Assembly: GCA_015520975.1 (NCBI GenBank)
Contig: WAOZ01000127.1
Location: forward strand, 1-20,916
Source: DHVE2 group archaeon
GTDB taxonomy: Archaea > Thermoplasmatota > Thermoplasmata > Thermoplasmatales > Aciduliprofundaceae
Length of the DNA: 20,916 nucleotides
Direction: 5' to 3'
Part shown: piece after piece, positions 13,433 to 20,916 of the stretch
Numbering within the stretch: the stretch's first letter is position 1
How the letters are laid out: every line of letters begins with the position of its first letter
Position numbers and translations under genes: made by a program
Notes under the pieces: model-generated
What the model was told of the DNA's origin: nothing
What the model saw: the letters and a program-made list of their open reading frames with translations, nothing else
Databases searched by the model: none

Positions 13433-16099
13433 GTGTTTAATCTTCTCCACCCGGATATTCAAAGCGCTCTTGAAAAAATGGGTATAACAGAACCAACCCA
13501 GCCCCAGCGCAGGGTAATACCCCTCATTTTGAAGGGAAAGAATGTTCTTCTAATATCTCCCACCGGAAGCGGTAAAACCGAGGCGGCTATGCTTCCAATT
13601 TTTGATCAAATAATAAAAACCCACCCTCCGCAGATTTCGTGCATTTACATCACACCTTTGAGAGCCCTTAACAGGGACATGCTGAAACGCCTGAAGGAAT
13701 TTGGAAAATACCTCAATATAAAAATCGCCGTCAGACACGGGGATACGCCACAGCACGAACGCCGTAAGCTCTCCCTGAATCCGCCGGATATGCTCATAAC
13801 CACCCCGGAAACTTTTCAGATCATGTTTCTGGGTTCGAGGCTTCGCAGAGCTCTGGAAAATGTCCAATACATAGTGATTGATGAAGTTCACGAACTGGCG
13901 AGTGACGAACGCGGTGCGCAGCTATCCGTCGCACTTGAGCGCCTTCGGGAGAAGACATCGTTTAAGATAATAGGGCTTTCGGCCACCGTGGGTAATGCAC
14001 AGGAAATTGCGAAGTTTCTCAGCCCCAGCGAACCCATAGAAATCGTGGAAATTTCCCTTTTCAAGAAGATAGATATAAGCGTTCGCGCACCCTCACAAAA
14101 ATATCCTGTAGATGCGGAGAAGATGGGCTGCGATGTTGAATATGCGTCCACACTGATAGAAATGTGGAACGAAATAAAAAAACATCGCGCCGCACTGGTC
14201 TTCGTGAATACGCGCTGCACGGCAGAGGACATCGGAATGAGATTCCATCTCCTGGATCCCGATTTACCCGTGGAGGTGCATCATGGCTCGCTGAGCAGAA
14301 ATGTGAGAATTGAGGCGGAGGAGAAATTCAAAGCAGGTAAACTGAAAGCTCTGATATGTACTTCTTCCCTGGAACTGGGAATAGATGTGGGCATAGTTGA
14401 TCTCGTATTACAGTACAACTCTCCGCGTCAGGTTACCAAACTGCTTCAGCGCGTTGGCCGTGCTGGACACACAATCAAGGATGTATCAAAGGGCATAGTC
14501 TTCGCTCATACCCCCGTTGAGCTCTGGGAAGCGTGCAGTATAGCCACTCTGGCAAAAGCGGGTAAGGTGGAACACGTTCGTATTCGAGAAAAACCCATGA
14601 TGGTTCTTGCAAATCAGATCGTCGCCATGGCCAACTCGGAAGGAAGAGTTGATGCGCATTACGCGTATTCCATCTTAAAAAGAGCATATCCTTTCCGAAA
14701 CCTAAGTTTTGAAGAGTTCACTCGCATTCTTGAATTTCTGGCGGAGATGCGCAAAATCTGGTACGACGGCTTTATGTTCGGAAAATCCAGATCAGGGATG
14801 AGGTACTTTTACGACAACATTTCAATGATACCCGATGAGAAGAACTATTCTGTGATAACGCTTTCAGGGGATTACATAGGGCACCTGGATGAGAGTTTCG
14901 TTTCTGCGCTGAATATAGGCGAAACCTTCGTTATGAAAGGCACAGCGTGGCGGATTATGGATATCAAAGAAGACAAAATAATCGTGGAGTACATTCGGGA
15001 TATAGCACTTCCCCCATCCTGGGTCGGCGAGGAAATTCCCGTGCCTTACGAGGTGGCAAATGCAAAACCGGACTTGAGTTTCCTCAACGATGCAGCCAGA
15101 GAAATTATAAGAAACTGGAAAATGGACTGGGATGAAAACCGGGTGGTCATTGAGAAGGGCAAGGGTTTTGTTTTTGTCGGGATAAGACTCGGCACACGAG
15201 GCAACTACACACTCGGACTTGTACTCTCCTCAATACTCTCACAGCGAATAGGCGAAAGCGTGGAATTCACAATATCACCGTACCACATTGCATTCTTCAA
15301 TCCTTATGTTCGTGAAGATTTTGTTGAAGAGATTCTGTTGAGGCTCAGAGATGTTTCAAGACTCGTGAGAATACTCGCCCGCAACTCCCGGCTGTTTTCG
15401 TACATATTCCTGCATGTGGCAAAGAAAATGGGCGTCATAAGGAAAGGTGCGGATCTCAAAAAGCTACGGCTCGATAAGATAGTATCTTCTTACGAGAACA
15501 CCGTGCTTTACGAGGAGGTACTTAACAAACTGCTCTTTGATTATATGGATGTGGATATCGTGGAAAATTTTTTAAGCAGGATAAGGAACGGCGAGGTAAA
15601 GATCGTCAAACGCACTCTTTCAAAAACTGCGGAGAGTCTGATGCATGAAAAGGGTGACCTCGCCTCACCTATAGTGGCGACAAGGCCGATAATAGAAGCT
15701 GTTTACAGACGATTGATGGAAGAGGAACTTGTGCAGATATGCCTATCCTGCGGTGCGGTGCTGCATATAAAGGTCAAAAATTTTGAAAAGCCTCTGTGCC
15801 CGGTATGCGGAAGCATAAGGGTGGCACTTGTAAAACCATACGATGAAAAACTTGCAGACATAGTGAAAAAGAAGAAATTGAGTCCTCAGGACAGAAAAGA
15901 GATGGATAGGCTTATGGGTATATCGCATCTTCTCAGAAGACACCGCAAATCCGCCGCGATGGTGCTTGCCGGAAGAGGTATCGGGCTCAATGCGGCATCG
16001 CGCATACTCGAAATACCTTACGAAGACGATTACGAGCTTGTGAAAAGAATTCTCAAAGAAGAGCTCAAATTTGCAAGAACCAAGCAGTTCTGGGATTAA
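13433..16099 (+). CDS. lhr: Lhr-type superfamily 2 helicase
   Basis: An 888-residue ATP-dependent nucleic acid helicase of the Lhr (large helicase-related) family, implicated in archaeal repair or RNA metabolism. Helicase core: Q-like segment PTQPQRRVIP, motif I SPTGSGKTEAA (Lys48), TPLRALN (74-80), motif II DEVH (150-153), motif III LSATVGN (182-188), VFVNTR in motif IV and QRVGRAGH in motif VI. The winged-helix and Lhr-core regions follow. A four-cysteine site CLSC...CPVC (Cys770, Cys773, Cys789, Cys792) lies near the C terminus and is probably zinc-binding. The length matches archaeal Lhr proteins (about 850-950) and is much shorter than bacterial Lhr with its extra domains. GTG 13433 is set by the TATA spacing. 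It stands alone, divergent from thiL. Confidence 0.92.
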   Translation: MFNLLHPDIQSALEKMGITEPTQPQRRVIPLILKGKNVLLISPTGSGKTEAAMLPIFDQIIKTHPPQISCIYITPLRALNRDMLKRLKEFGKYLNIKIAVRHGDTPQHERRKLSLNPPDMLITTPETFQIMFLGSRLRRALENVQYIVIDEVHELASDERGAQLSVALERLREKTSFKIIGLSATVGNAQEIAKFLSPSEPIEIVEISLFKKIDISVRAPSQKYPVDAEKMGCDVEYASTLIEMWNEIKKHRAALVFVNTRCTAEDIGMRFHLLDPDLPVEVHHGSLSRNVRIEAEEKFKAGKLKALICTSSLELGIDVGIVDLVLQYNSPRQVTKLLQRVGRAGHTIKDVSKGIVFAHTPVELWEACSIATLAKAGKVEHVRIREKPMMVLANQIVAMANSEGRVDAHYAYSILKRAYPFRNLSFEEFTRILEFLAEMRKIWYDGFMFGKSRSGMRYFYDNISMIPDEKNYSVITLSGDYIGHLDESFVSALNIGETFVMKGTAWRIMDIKEDKIIVEYIRDIALPPSWVGEEIPVPYEVANAKPDLSFLNDAAREIIRNWKMDWDENRVVIEKGKGFVFVGIRLGTRGNYTLGLVLSSILSQRIGESVEFTISPYHIAFFNPYVREDFVEEILLRLRDVSRLVRILARNSRLFSYIFLHVAKKMGVIRKGADLKKLRLDKIVSSYENTVLYEEVLNKLLFDYMDVDIVENFLSRIRNGEVKIVKRTLSKTAESLMHEKGDLASPIVATRPIIEAVYRRLMEEELVQICLSCGAVLHIKVKNFEKPLCPVCGSIRVALVKPYDEKLADIVKKKKLSPQDRKEMDRLMGISHLLRRHRKSAAMVLAGRGIGLNAASRILEIPYEDDYELVKRILKEELKFARTKQFWD

Positions 16100-16127
16100 C
16101 GCTTATTTTTCACATCATTGAAGAAAA

Positions 16128-16136
16128 TTTATTAAT
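16128..16136 (+). promoter_or_regulatory. TATA box of gatD-gatE
   Basis: TTTATTAAT preceded by GAAGAAAA, centred about 28 bases before ATG 16160. The gap is pyrimidine/C-rich with no ribosome binding site, fitting a leaderless message. Confidence 0.55.
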
Positions 16137-16159
16137 CCCCCTTCCCACATACCCCCATC

Positions 16160-17395
16160 ATGCATCCTGAACCCGGCGATTATGTGGAGGTAAGAACGAA
16201 GAAAGGTGTTTTTAAAGGGATACTCATGCCCCGAAACAGATTCAGCGATGAGAATGTGGTTATTCTGAAGCTTGATAACGGTTACAATATAGGAATCGTT
16301 CCCGAGGAAATAAAAATAATAAAAAAAGGTCATTTTGAGAAAAAATCTCATAAAAGAGATATCCCCCGCAGGGATTATGTTCCAACAATATCCTTTATAG
16401 GCACGGGTGGCACGATCGCGAGTTATGTTGATTACAGAACTGGAGCTGTAAATCCTGCACTTACCGCGGAAGATCTGGTATTTTCCGTGCCGGAAATTGT
16501 GGAAGAATGCAATGTTCGTGCCAGCATACTTTTCAATATTCTAAGCGAAGATATGCGCCCCGAATACTGGATCAAAATAGCGAGAAAGGTTAAAAAGGAA
16601 CTCAGCCACGCTGCAGGCGTAGTGATACCTCATGGCACGGATACGATGAGTTATACAGCCGCAGCACTTTCATTTATGCTCCCGGAACTGTCAGGTCCAG
16701 TGGTGCTGGTTGGTGCGCAGAGAAGTTCCGATAGACCTTCCAGCGATGCGTATATGAACCTGCTTTCCGCCGTCAAGGTTGCGAAAACTGATCTGGGCGA
16801 GGTGGCTGTGGTTATGCACGCAACAACCAGCGATGATTACTGCCATATCCATCGTGGTACGAGGGTCAGAAAAATGCACACTTCCAGAAGAGATGCATTC
16901 AAAAGCATTAATACACAACCGCTTGGGAAAGTGAATAAAGAGGTAGTATTTTTCCAGGATTACAGAAAAACAGGCGATGAAACAGTTCTGATGGACAGAA
17001 TGGATGAAAAGGTCTCTCTGATTTACTACTATCCGGGTATGGATGAATCAACACTTGAATCGCTTCTTATGGATATGCACGGTGCGATTATTATGGGCAC
17101 TGGCCTCGGGCATGTTGGCACTCATCTCCTTCCCATTATAGAAAAAGCTGTGAAAGATGGAACAGTTGTTGGTGTGGTTACACAGTGTCTGTATGGGCGC
17201 GTCAATCTGAATGTTTATTCAACCGGAAGAAAACTCAAAGCCGTGGGTGTCATACCTCTCGAGGATATGCTGCCCGAAGTGGCGTACATCAAACTCATGT
17301 GGCTACTCGGAAATTATGATATTGATACAGCGAAATCGCTACTTTCCAAAAATCTGCGCGGTGAGATATCCGACAGGAGGATGATCACATGGTGA
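16160..17395 (+). CDS. gatD: Glutamyl-tRNA(Gln) amidotransferase subunit D
   Basis: A 411-residue asparaginase-like subunit that releases ammonia from glutamine (or Asn) for the archaeal transamidation of Glu-tRNA(Gln). An N-terminal beta-barrel (1-60) precedes the amidohydrolase domain. The catalytic residues of the type I asparaginase fold are visible by motif: Thr85 (GTGGTIAS), Thr160-Asp161 (PHGTDTM) and Lys238 (RVRKMHTSRRDAF). The N-terminal domain distinguishes GatD from a free L-asparaginase, as does the overlapping gatE gene. GatDE is specific to archaea, so this gene anchors the host assignment. The stop overlaps the gatE start (ATGGTGA). Confidence 0.96.
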   Translation: MHPEPGDYVEVRTKKGVFKGILMPRNRFSDENVVILKLDNGYNIGIVPEEIKIIKKGHFEKKSHKRDIPRRDYVPTISFIGTGGTIASYVDYRTGAVNPALTAEDLVFSVPEIVEECNVRASILFNILSEDMRPEYWIKIARKVKKELSHAAGVVIPHGTDTMSYTAAALSFMLPELSGPVVLVGAQRSSDRPSSDAYMNLLSAVKVAKTDLGEVAVVMHATTSDDYCHIHRGTRVRKMHTSRRDAFKSINTQPLGKVNKEVVFFQDYRKTGDETVLMDRMDEKVSLIYYYPGMDESTLESLLMDMHGAIIMGTGLGHVGTHLLPIIEKAVKDGTVVGVVTQCLYGRVNLNVYSTGRKLKAVGVIPLEDMLPEVAYIKLMWLLGNYDIDTAKSLLSKNLRGEISDRRMITW

Positions 17396-19191
17396 ATGAT
17401 TCTGTTAAAATAGGACTGGAAATTCATCAGCAACTTGCAACAAAAAAGCTTTTCTGTTCCTGTGACTCGGATCTACGCGATGAAGTCCTGTATCGTTTTG
17501 AAAGGGTGCTCAGACCCACCCAGAGCGAGCTTGGCGAGATTGACCGCGCCGCCCTCGAAGAAAGCGCGAAAAAGAGAAAGTTCATCTATGAGGTCACGCC
17601 CAACTCATGCCTTGTTGAAGCGGATGAAGAACCACCTCACGAACTCAATCGTGACGCTCTGGAGATAGCGCTGAAAGTGGCACTAATGCTCAATGCGAAA
17701 ATTGTTGATGAGATACATGTTATGCGCAAAATCGTAATAGACGGCAGCAACACCTCCGGTTTTCAGAGAACTGCGCTTATTGCAGTTGACGGATATATAG
17801 AGACCTCCTTCGGCCGTGTTAGAATTCCAACAATATGTCTGGAGGAAGAGGCTGCGCGAAAAATAGAAGAGCGCGATAACGCTGTGGTTTACAGGCTTGA
17901 TAGACTCGGCATACCGCTCATAGAGATATCCACAGCGCCTGATATGAAAAGCGGAGAAGAGGTGCGAGAGGTGGCGCAGACAATAGGCTACATTCTTAGA
18001 GCAACTAAAAGGGTTCGCAGAGGTGTTGGTACAATCAGGCAGGATATCAATGTATCGACGGGGCAGGGCAGGGTGGAAATAAAGGGTGCCTCTCGATTAA
18101 ACATGGTTCCAAAATGGGTCGATAACGAAATAGAAAGACAGCGAACACTCGCCGAAATAGCAGAGCTTCTTAAAAGCAGAGGCGCCGAAGTGGACCGCAC
18201 CATATACGATGTAACGGATATGTTCAGCACCACACAATCGAATATAATAAAAGGAATCTTGAAGAAAGGCGGCAAAGTTATGGCGGTGAAATTAAAAGGA
18301 TTCTCGGGGGTGCTGAAATCTGAAAAATACAGACTCGGCAAAGAGCTGGCTGAAAGAGTGCGTGTCATAGGTATTAAAGGGCTATTCCACAGCGATGAGC
18401 TTCCCGCTTACGGTATAACGGATGATGAGGTTTCAAAAGTTAAAGAGATGTTAAATCTCAGTGCTCAGGATGCGTTCGTTTTAATTGCTGAAAAACCCGA
18501 TAAAGCGAAAGAGGGACTGGAAAGAGTAATAGAAAGAGCGGAGAACGCCATTCAGGGCGTGCCCGGCGAGACAAGGGCACCGAAAGATGATGGAACAACA
18601 GTGTATTTGAGACCGCTACCCGGCGGTGCGCGCATGTATCCTGAGACGGACATACCTCCAATCAGGATCTATGAGTCATATGTGGAGAAATTAAAAGAAT
18701 CACTGCCTCCGCTGCCTGCCGTAAGGGTCGAAGAACTGAAAAATATGGGCATCAACGAAGAGATTGGATGGCAGCTTATAAAAGAAGGTGTAGATGATAT
18801 ATTCGAGGACATCGTGAAAAAATACGGATATCCAACGATTGTGGCGCGTGCGCTGCTTAACGGCTGTGAGTATGTGGACTATCACAAAATATTTCAGAAC
18901 CTGCACGCTGGTAAATTTGCGAAAGAAGCCGTGGATGAGATCGTGGAAAGGGTATGCAATGGTGAGGACATAGATTCCGTTATCTCAGAGTACACCTCAT
19001 CAGTGGATGTTGATGCTGTGATAGACAGGATTATCCAGGAGAAAAAGGATTTGATATATGAAAGAGGAGAATATGCATTTAAACCGCTAATGGGACTTGT
19101 GATGAAACAATTGAGAGGCAAGGTTGATGGTGGTTTGGTAAGCCGAAAATTAAAGGAAAAACTCAACATGTACATAGAAAAAAATAAATAG
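17389..19191 (+). CDS. gatE: Glutamyl-tRNA(Gln) amidotransferase subunit E
   Basis: A 600-residue kinase/transamidase subunit. It binds Glu-tRNA(Gln), activates the glutamyl side chain with ATP and amidates it with ammonia from GatD. The cradle domain holds GLEIHQQL (9-16) and the later signatures DGSNTSGFQRT and NVSTGQGRVEIKGA. An AspRS-like inserted domain lies in the middle, ending in RPLPGGARMYPETDIPP. A helical plus YqeY-like tail (about 440-600) contacts the tRNA. Length is typical for GatE. ATG 17389 has AGGAGG 8 bases upstream and overlaps gatD by 7 bases, ensuring balanced output. It implies that the organism makes Gln-tRNA by the indirect route. Confidence 0.96.
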   Translation: MVNDSVKIGLEIHQQLATKKLFCSCDSDLRDEVLYRFERVLRPTQSELGEIDRAALEESAKKRKFIYEVTPNSCLVEADEEPPHELNRDALEIALKVALMLNAKIVDEIHVMRKIVIDGSNTSGFQRTALIAVDGYIETSFGRVRIPTICLEEEAARKIEERDNAVVYRLDRLGIPLIEISTAPDMKSGEEVREVAQTIGYILRATKRVRRGVGTIRQDINVSTGQGRVEIKGASRLNMVPKWVDNEIERQRTLAEIAELLKSRGAEVDRTIYDVTDMFSTTQSNIIKGILKKGGKVMAVKLKGFSGVLKSEKYRLGKELAERVRVIGIKGLFHSDELPAYGITDDEVSKVKEMLNLSAQDAFVLIAEKPDKAKEGLERVIERAENAIQGVPGETRAPKDDGTTVYLRPLPGGARMYPETDIPPIRIYESYVEKLKESLPPLPAVRVEELKNMGINEEIGWQLIKEGVDDIFEDIVKKYGYPTIVARALLNGCEYVDYHKIFQNLHAGKFAKEAVDEIVERVCNGEDIDSVISEYTSSVDVDAVIDRIIQEKKDLIYERGEYAFKPLMGLVMKQLRGKVDGGLVSRKLKEKLNMYIEKNK

Positions 19192-19206
19192 CATATTTTC
19201 TATGTG

Positions 19207-19212
19207 TTTTTT
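19207..19212 (+). terminator. T-run after gatE
   Basis: TTTTTT follows the gatE stop by about 15 bases, with a shorter TTTT run at 19196-19199. It is a plausible archaeal T-tract terminator, though weak. Confidence 0.3.
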
Positions 19213-19264
19213 AGCCGTCCGAATCAAAGAAGAATGAGGACGTGCAAGAAGGGAGGGATCGAGT

Positions 19265-20916
19265 ATGAAAAGGAAAAATATACTGAATAAATATGCGGTA
19301 GTGATGATTGTAGCAGTACTAGTGCTAACAGTTTTTTCAGCGTTTTTCGTAGCCATTCCAAACCAGACATTTCAAAAAGAAAATACACCGAATGTTCAGA
19401 AAAACACAGATAACAGCGTGAGCGATATTGTGAGCGATGCAGGTGGTATTTCACAACTACTTGAGAAAGAAATAAAAAGCATACCTAAAAATGAAAAAAC
19501 TTGGGTATATGTGCTCACAAATAATGTCACAAAACTTGGCGCAGAGCTTAGATCTCTGGGAATTGAAACAGATATAGGTACCGTTACCTATAAAGTCCCA
19601 ATAAAATCACCAATAAGAACTGTGATTCTGAGACTTACACCTCAGCAAATCGTACAGGTATCCAAATTGGACGCTGTTGTTAAAGTCTTTAGTCATCCGT
19701 CCGCCGAAGTGCAGGCGCTCCCACAGGATCGTCTCTCACTGCTGGCAGGGGATACCGGCAATGTTCTCAATATAAAAGCACTTGCCGTGAGAGGGGTGTA
19801 TCAGACCCTGCACCATGGCGCGCAGGATGCATGGGCGCTTGGATTCAATGGAACAAATGTTACGATAGCGATAGTCGATACCGGTGTGGATTTTGCGCAT
19901 CCCGATTTATATGGCTCTTGGGCTGTTGACACCGATCCGAACTCGTCATATTATGGCTGGCCCATTGTTTACGATTCCTGGTCTATGTATCTTTACGAAA
20001 TGTACAATGTTACTGGAATGGACGCCTATTACAAATATGGTTTACCAAGCTGGTATGTTAATACAAGTTATAACACCACCGCACTTCCAAACGGCACTGT
20101 GTATTTCAACGGTCATTATTACAATGTGAGCGGCATATATTCTGCAAGTGGCCACTATCATCTGGGTCTACTTCCAGCAACATACTATTATATGAATGTT
20201 TATGGACGCGTGCCCGCAGTGCTTCTTGTAGATTCCAAAACGCCGTATCATTACGATACTGTTTATGTTGACCTCGATATGGATTACGATTTCACTGATG
20301 AAAAACCCACGAACAAAACCAGTCCTGTGGCATATAGAGATGATTACAATGCTTCAAACAACACGCGCGTTGATTCCTGGAATGGCGGAGACGGATATCC
20401 TGACTGGTCTGGTGGTATGATTTACTTCATAGCCGATGGAAAAACCCCGTTGCCGGGCTCAAATCTCTTTACCTGGTGGTATGGAGTGCCAAACAGAATC
20501 CCCGGAAATGGTAATCTGGTGGCATTTGAAGGAGATTTCGATTCATGGCCACACGGAACAGCATGCGCAGCTAATGCAGTTTCACGAGGCATAACTGCGG
20601 GCGGAATAGGTATCGGTATGGCACCTTCTGCAAAAATAATGGCGATACCACATTTCTGGTTCGATGGTGTTACTGAATGGATATTCGCAGAATTGGGATA
20701 CAATATGGCATTTAATGATACTGACAGCGCAAATATCGCCTCCAACAGCTGGGGTGATTCGTACATTGCATGGGATGGCTGGGACACCACCGAAGACAGA
20801 ATGCTTGACTGGGTCGCTGAGGTGTTCCCTCAGATCAATTTTGTAACTCCAAGAACGTCGTTTCTGGTTGCTCTCGGAAATGGAGGTCCAGGTTATGGAA
20901 CTGTCTCTTATACACA
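19265..20916 (+). CDS. Secreted subtilisin-family (S8) protease, N-terminal part
   Basis: An open frame of 550 codons that runs off the right edge. Residues about 10-31 form a signal peptide or N-terminal anchor. Residues about 70-150 look like an inhibitor_I9-type propeptide (KTWVYVL...VVKVFSH). The catalytic Asp is D205 in AIVDTGVDFAHPDL and the His is H430 in WPHGTACAN. NSWGDS and the oxyanion Asn539 in ALGNGGPG follow. The catalytic Ser lies beyond the window. The Asp-His distance of 225 residues is far above that of subtilisin (about 32) and recalls pyrolysin and tripeptidyl-peptidase II types. The insert is Tyr/Asn-rich, with N-glycosylation sequons and an acidic DLDMDYDFTDE stretch (336-346) that could bind Ca2+. 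ATG 19265 has GGGAGGG 7 bases upstream. Likely role: extracellular peptide breakdown. Confidence 0.9.
   Translation, partial: MKRKNILNKYAVVMIVAVLVLTVFSAFFVAIPNQTFQKENTPNVQKNTDNSVSDIVSDAGGISQLLEKEIKSIPKNEKTWVYVLTNNVTKLGAELRSLGIETDIGTVTYKVPIKSPIRTVILRLTPQQIVQVSKLDAVVKVFSHPSAEVQALPQDRLSLLAGDTGNVLNIKALAVRGVYQTLHHGAQDAWALGFNGTNVTIAIVDTGVDFAHPDLYGSWAVDTDPNSSYYGWPIVYDSWSMYLYEMYNVTGMDAYYKYGLPSWYVNTSYNTTALPNGTVYFNGHYYNVSGIYSASGHYHLGLLPATYYYMNVYGRVPAVLLVDSKTPYHYDTVYVDLDMDYDFTDEKPTNKTSPVAYRDDYNASNNTRVDSWNGGDGYPDWSGGMIYFIADGKTPLPGSNLFTWWYGVPNRIPGNGNLVAFEGDFDSWPHGTACAANAVSRGITAGGIGIGMAPSAKIMAIPHFWFDGVTEWIFAELGYNMAFNDTDSANIASNSWGDSYIAWDGWDTTEDRMLDWVAEVFPQINFVTPRTSFLVALGNGGPGYGTVSYT

Overview
The window reads as chromosomal DNA from a euryarchaeal-type archaeon. 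The archaeal tRNA-dependent amidotransferase genes gatD and gatE are present. Six transcription units begin with an AT-rich TATA-like box about 25-28 bases before the first codon and have no room for a 5' leader, so they are probably leaderless. Genes inside operons instead carry purine-rich ribosome binding sites and overlapping stop/start codons. A peptide- or amino-acid-fermenting lineage near Thermoplasmatota (for example Aciduliprofundum-like) would fit the gene content, but that placement is inference. There is no CRISPR array, insertion sequence, tRNA or rRNA, and no gene-free stretch over 300 bases.

Positions 1-6597, minus strand, hold one tightly packed eight-gene operon read right to left: small B12-binding methylmalonyl-CoA mutase subunit, MeaB GTPase, methylmalonyl-CoA epimerase, large mutase subunit, then four parts of a sodium-pumping biotin-dependent decarboxylase (alpha carboxyltransferase, an unusual OadG/MmdD-like membrane subunit, biotin carrier, and the beta membrane pump, which runs off the left edge). 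Together they would convert succinyl-CoA to propionyl-CoA and CO2 and conserve the energy as a Na+ gradient. No biotin carboxylase is encoded here.

Positions 6598-6746 are a divergent promoter region with a 7-bp-arm inverted repeat next to the mutase operon TATA box. To its right on the plus strand lies a threonine-nucleophile asparaginase/isoaspartyl peptidase (6747-7571).

Positions 7616-9970, plus strand, are the most unusual part: three translationally coupled genes under one leaderless promoter. They encode a small Rossmann-like protein with a CARF-like DITGxxK motif, a PIN-domain nuclease candidate with an unrecognised N-terminal region, and an M24 pita-bread protein that has lost most of its metal ligands. 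This looks like a sensor/nuclease/pseudo-peptidase module without any CRISPR locus nearby.

Positions 9939-13319, minus strand, hold a MATE-family exporter under its own promoter, then thiL followed by an AmmeMemoRadiSam-type radical SAM gene that overlaps it. Positions 13433-19191, plus strand, hold an Lhr-type helicase with a four-cysteine site, then the gatD-gatE operon. From 19265 to the right edge is the 5' part of a secreted subtilisin-family protease with a very long stretch between its catalytic Asp and His.
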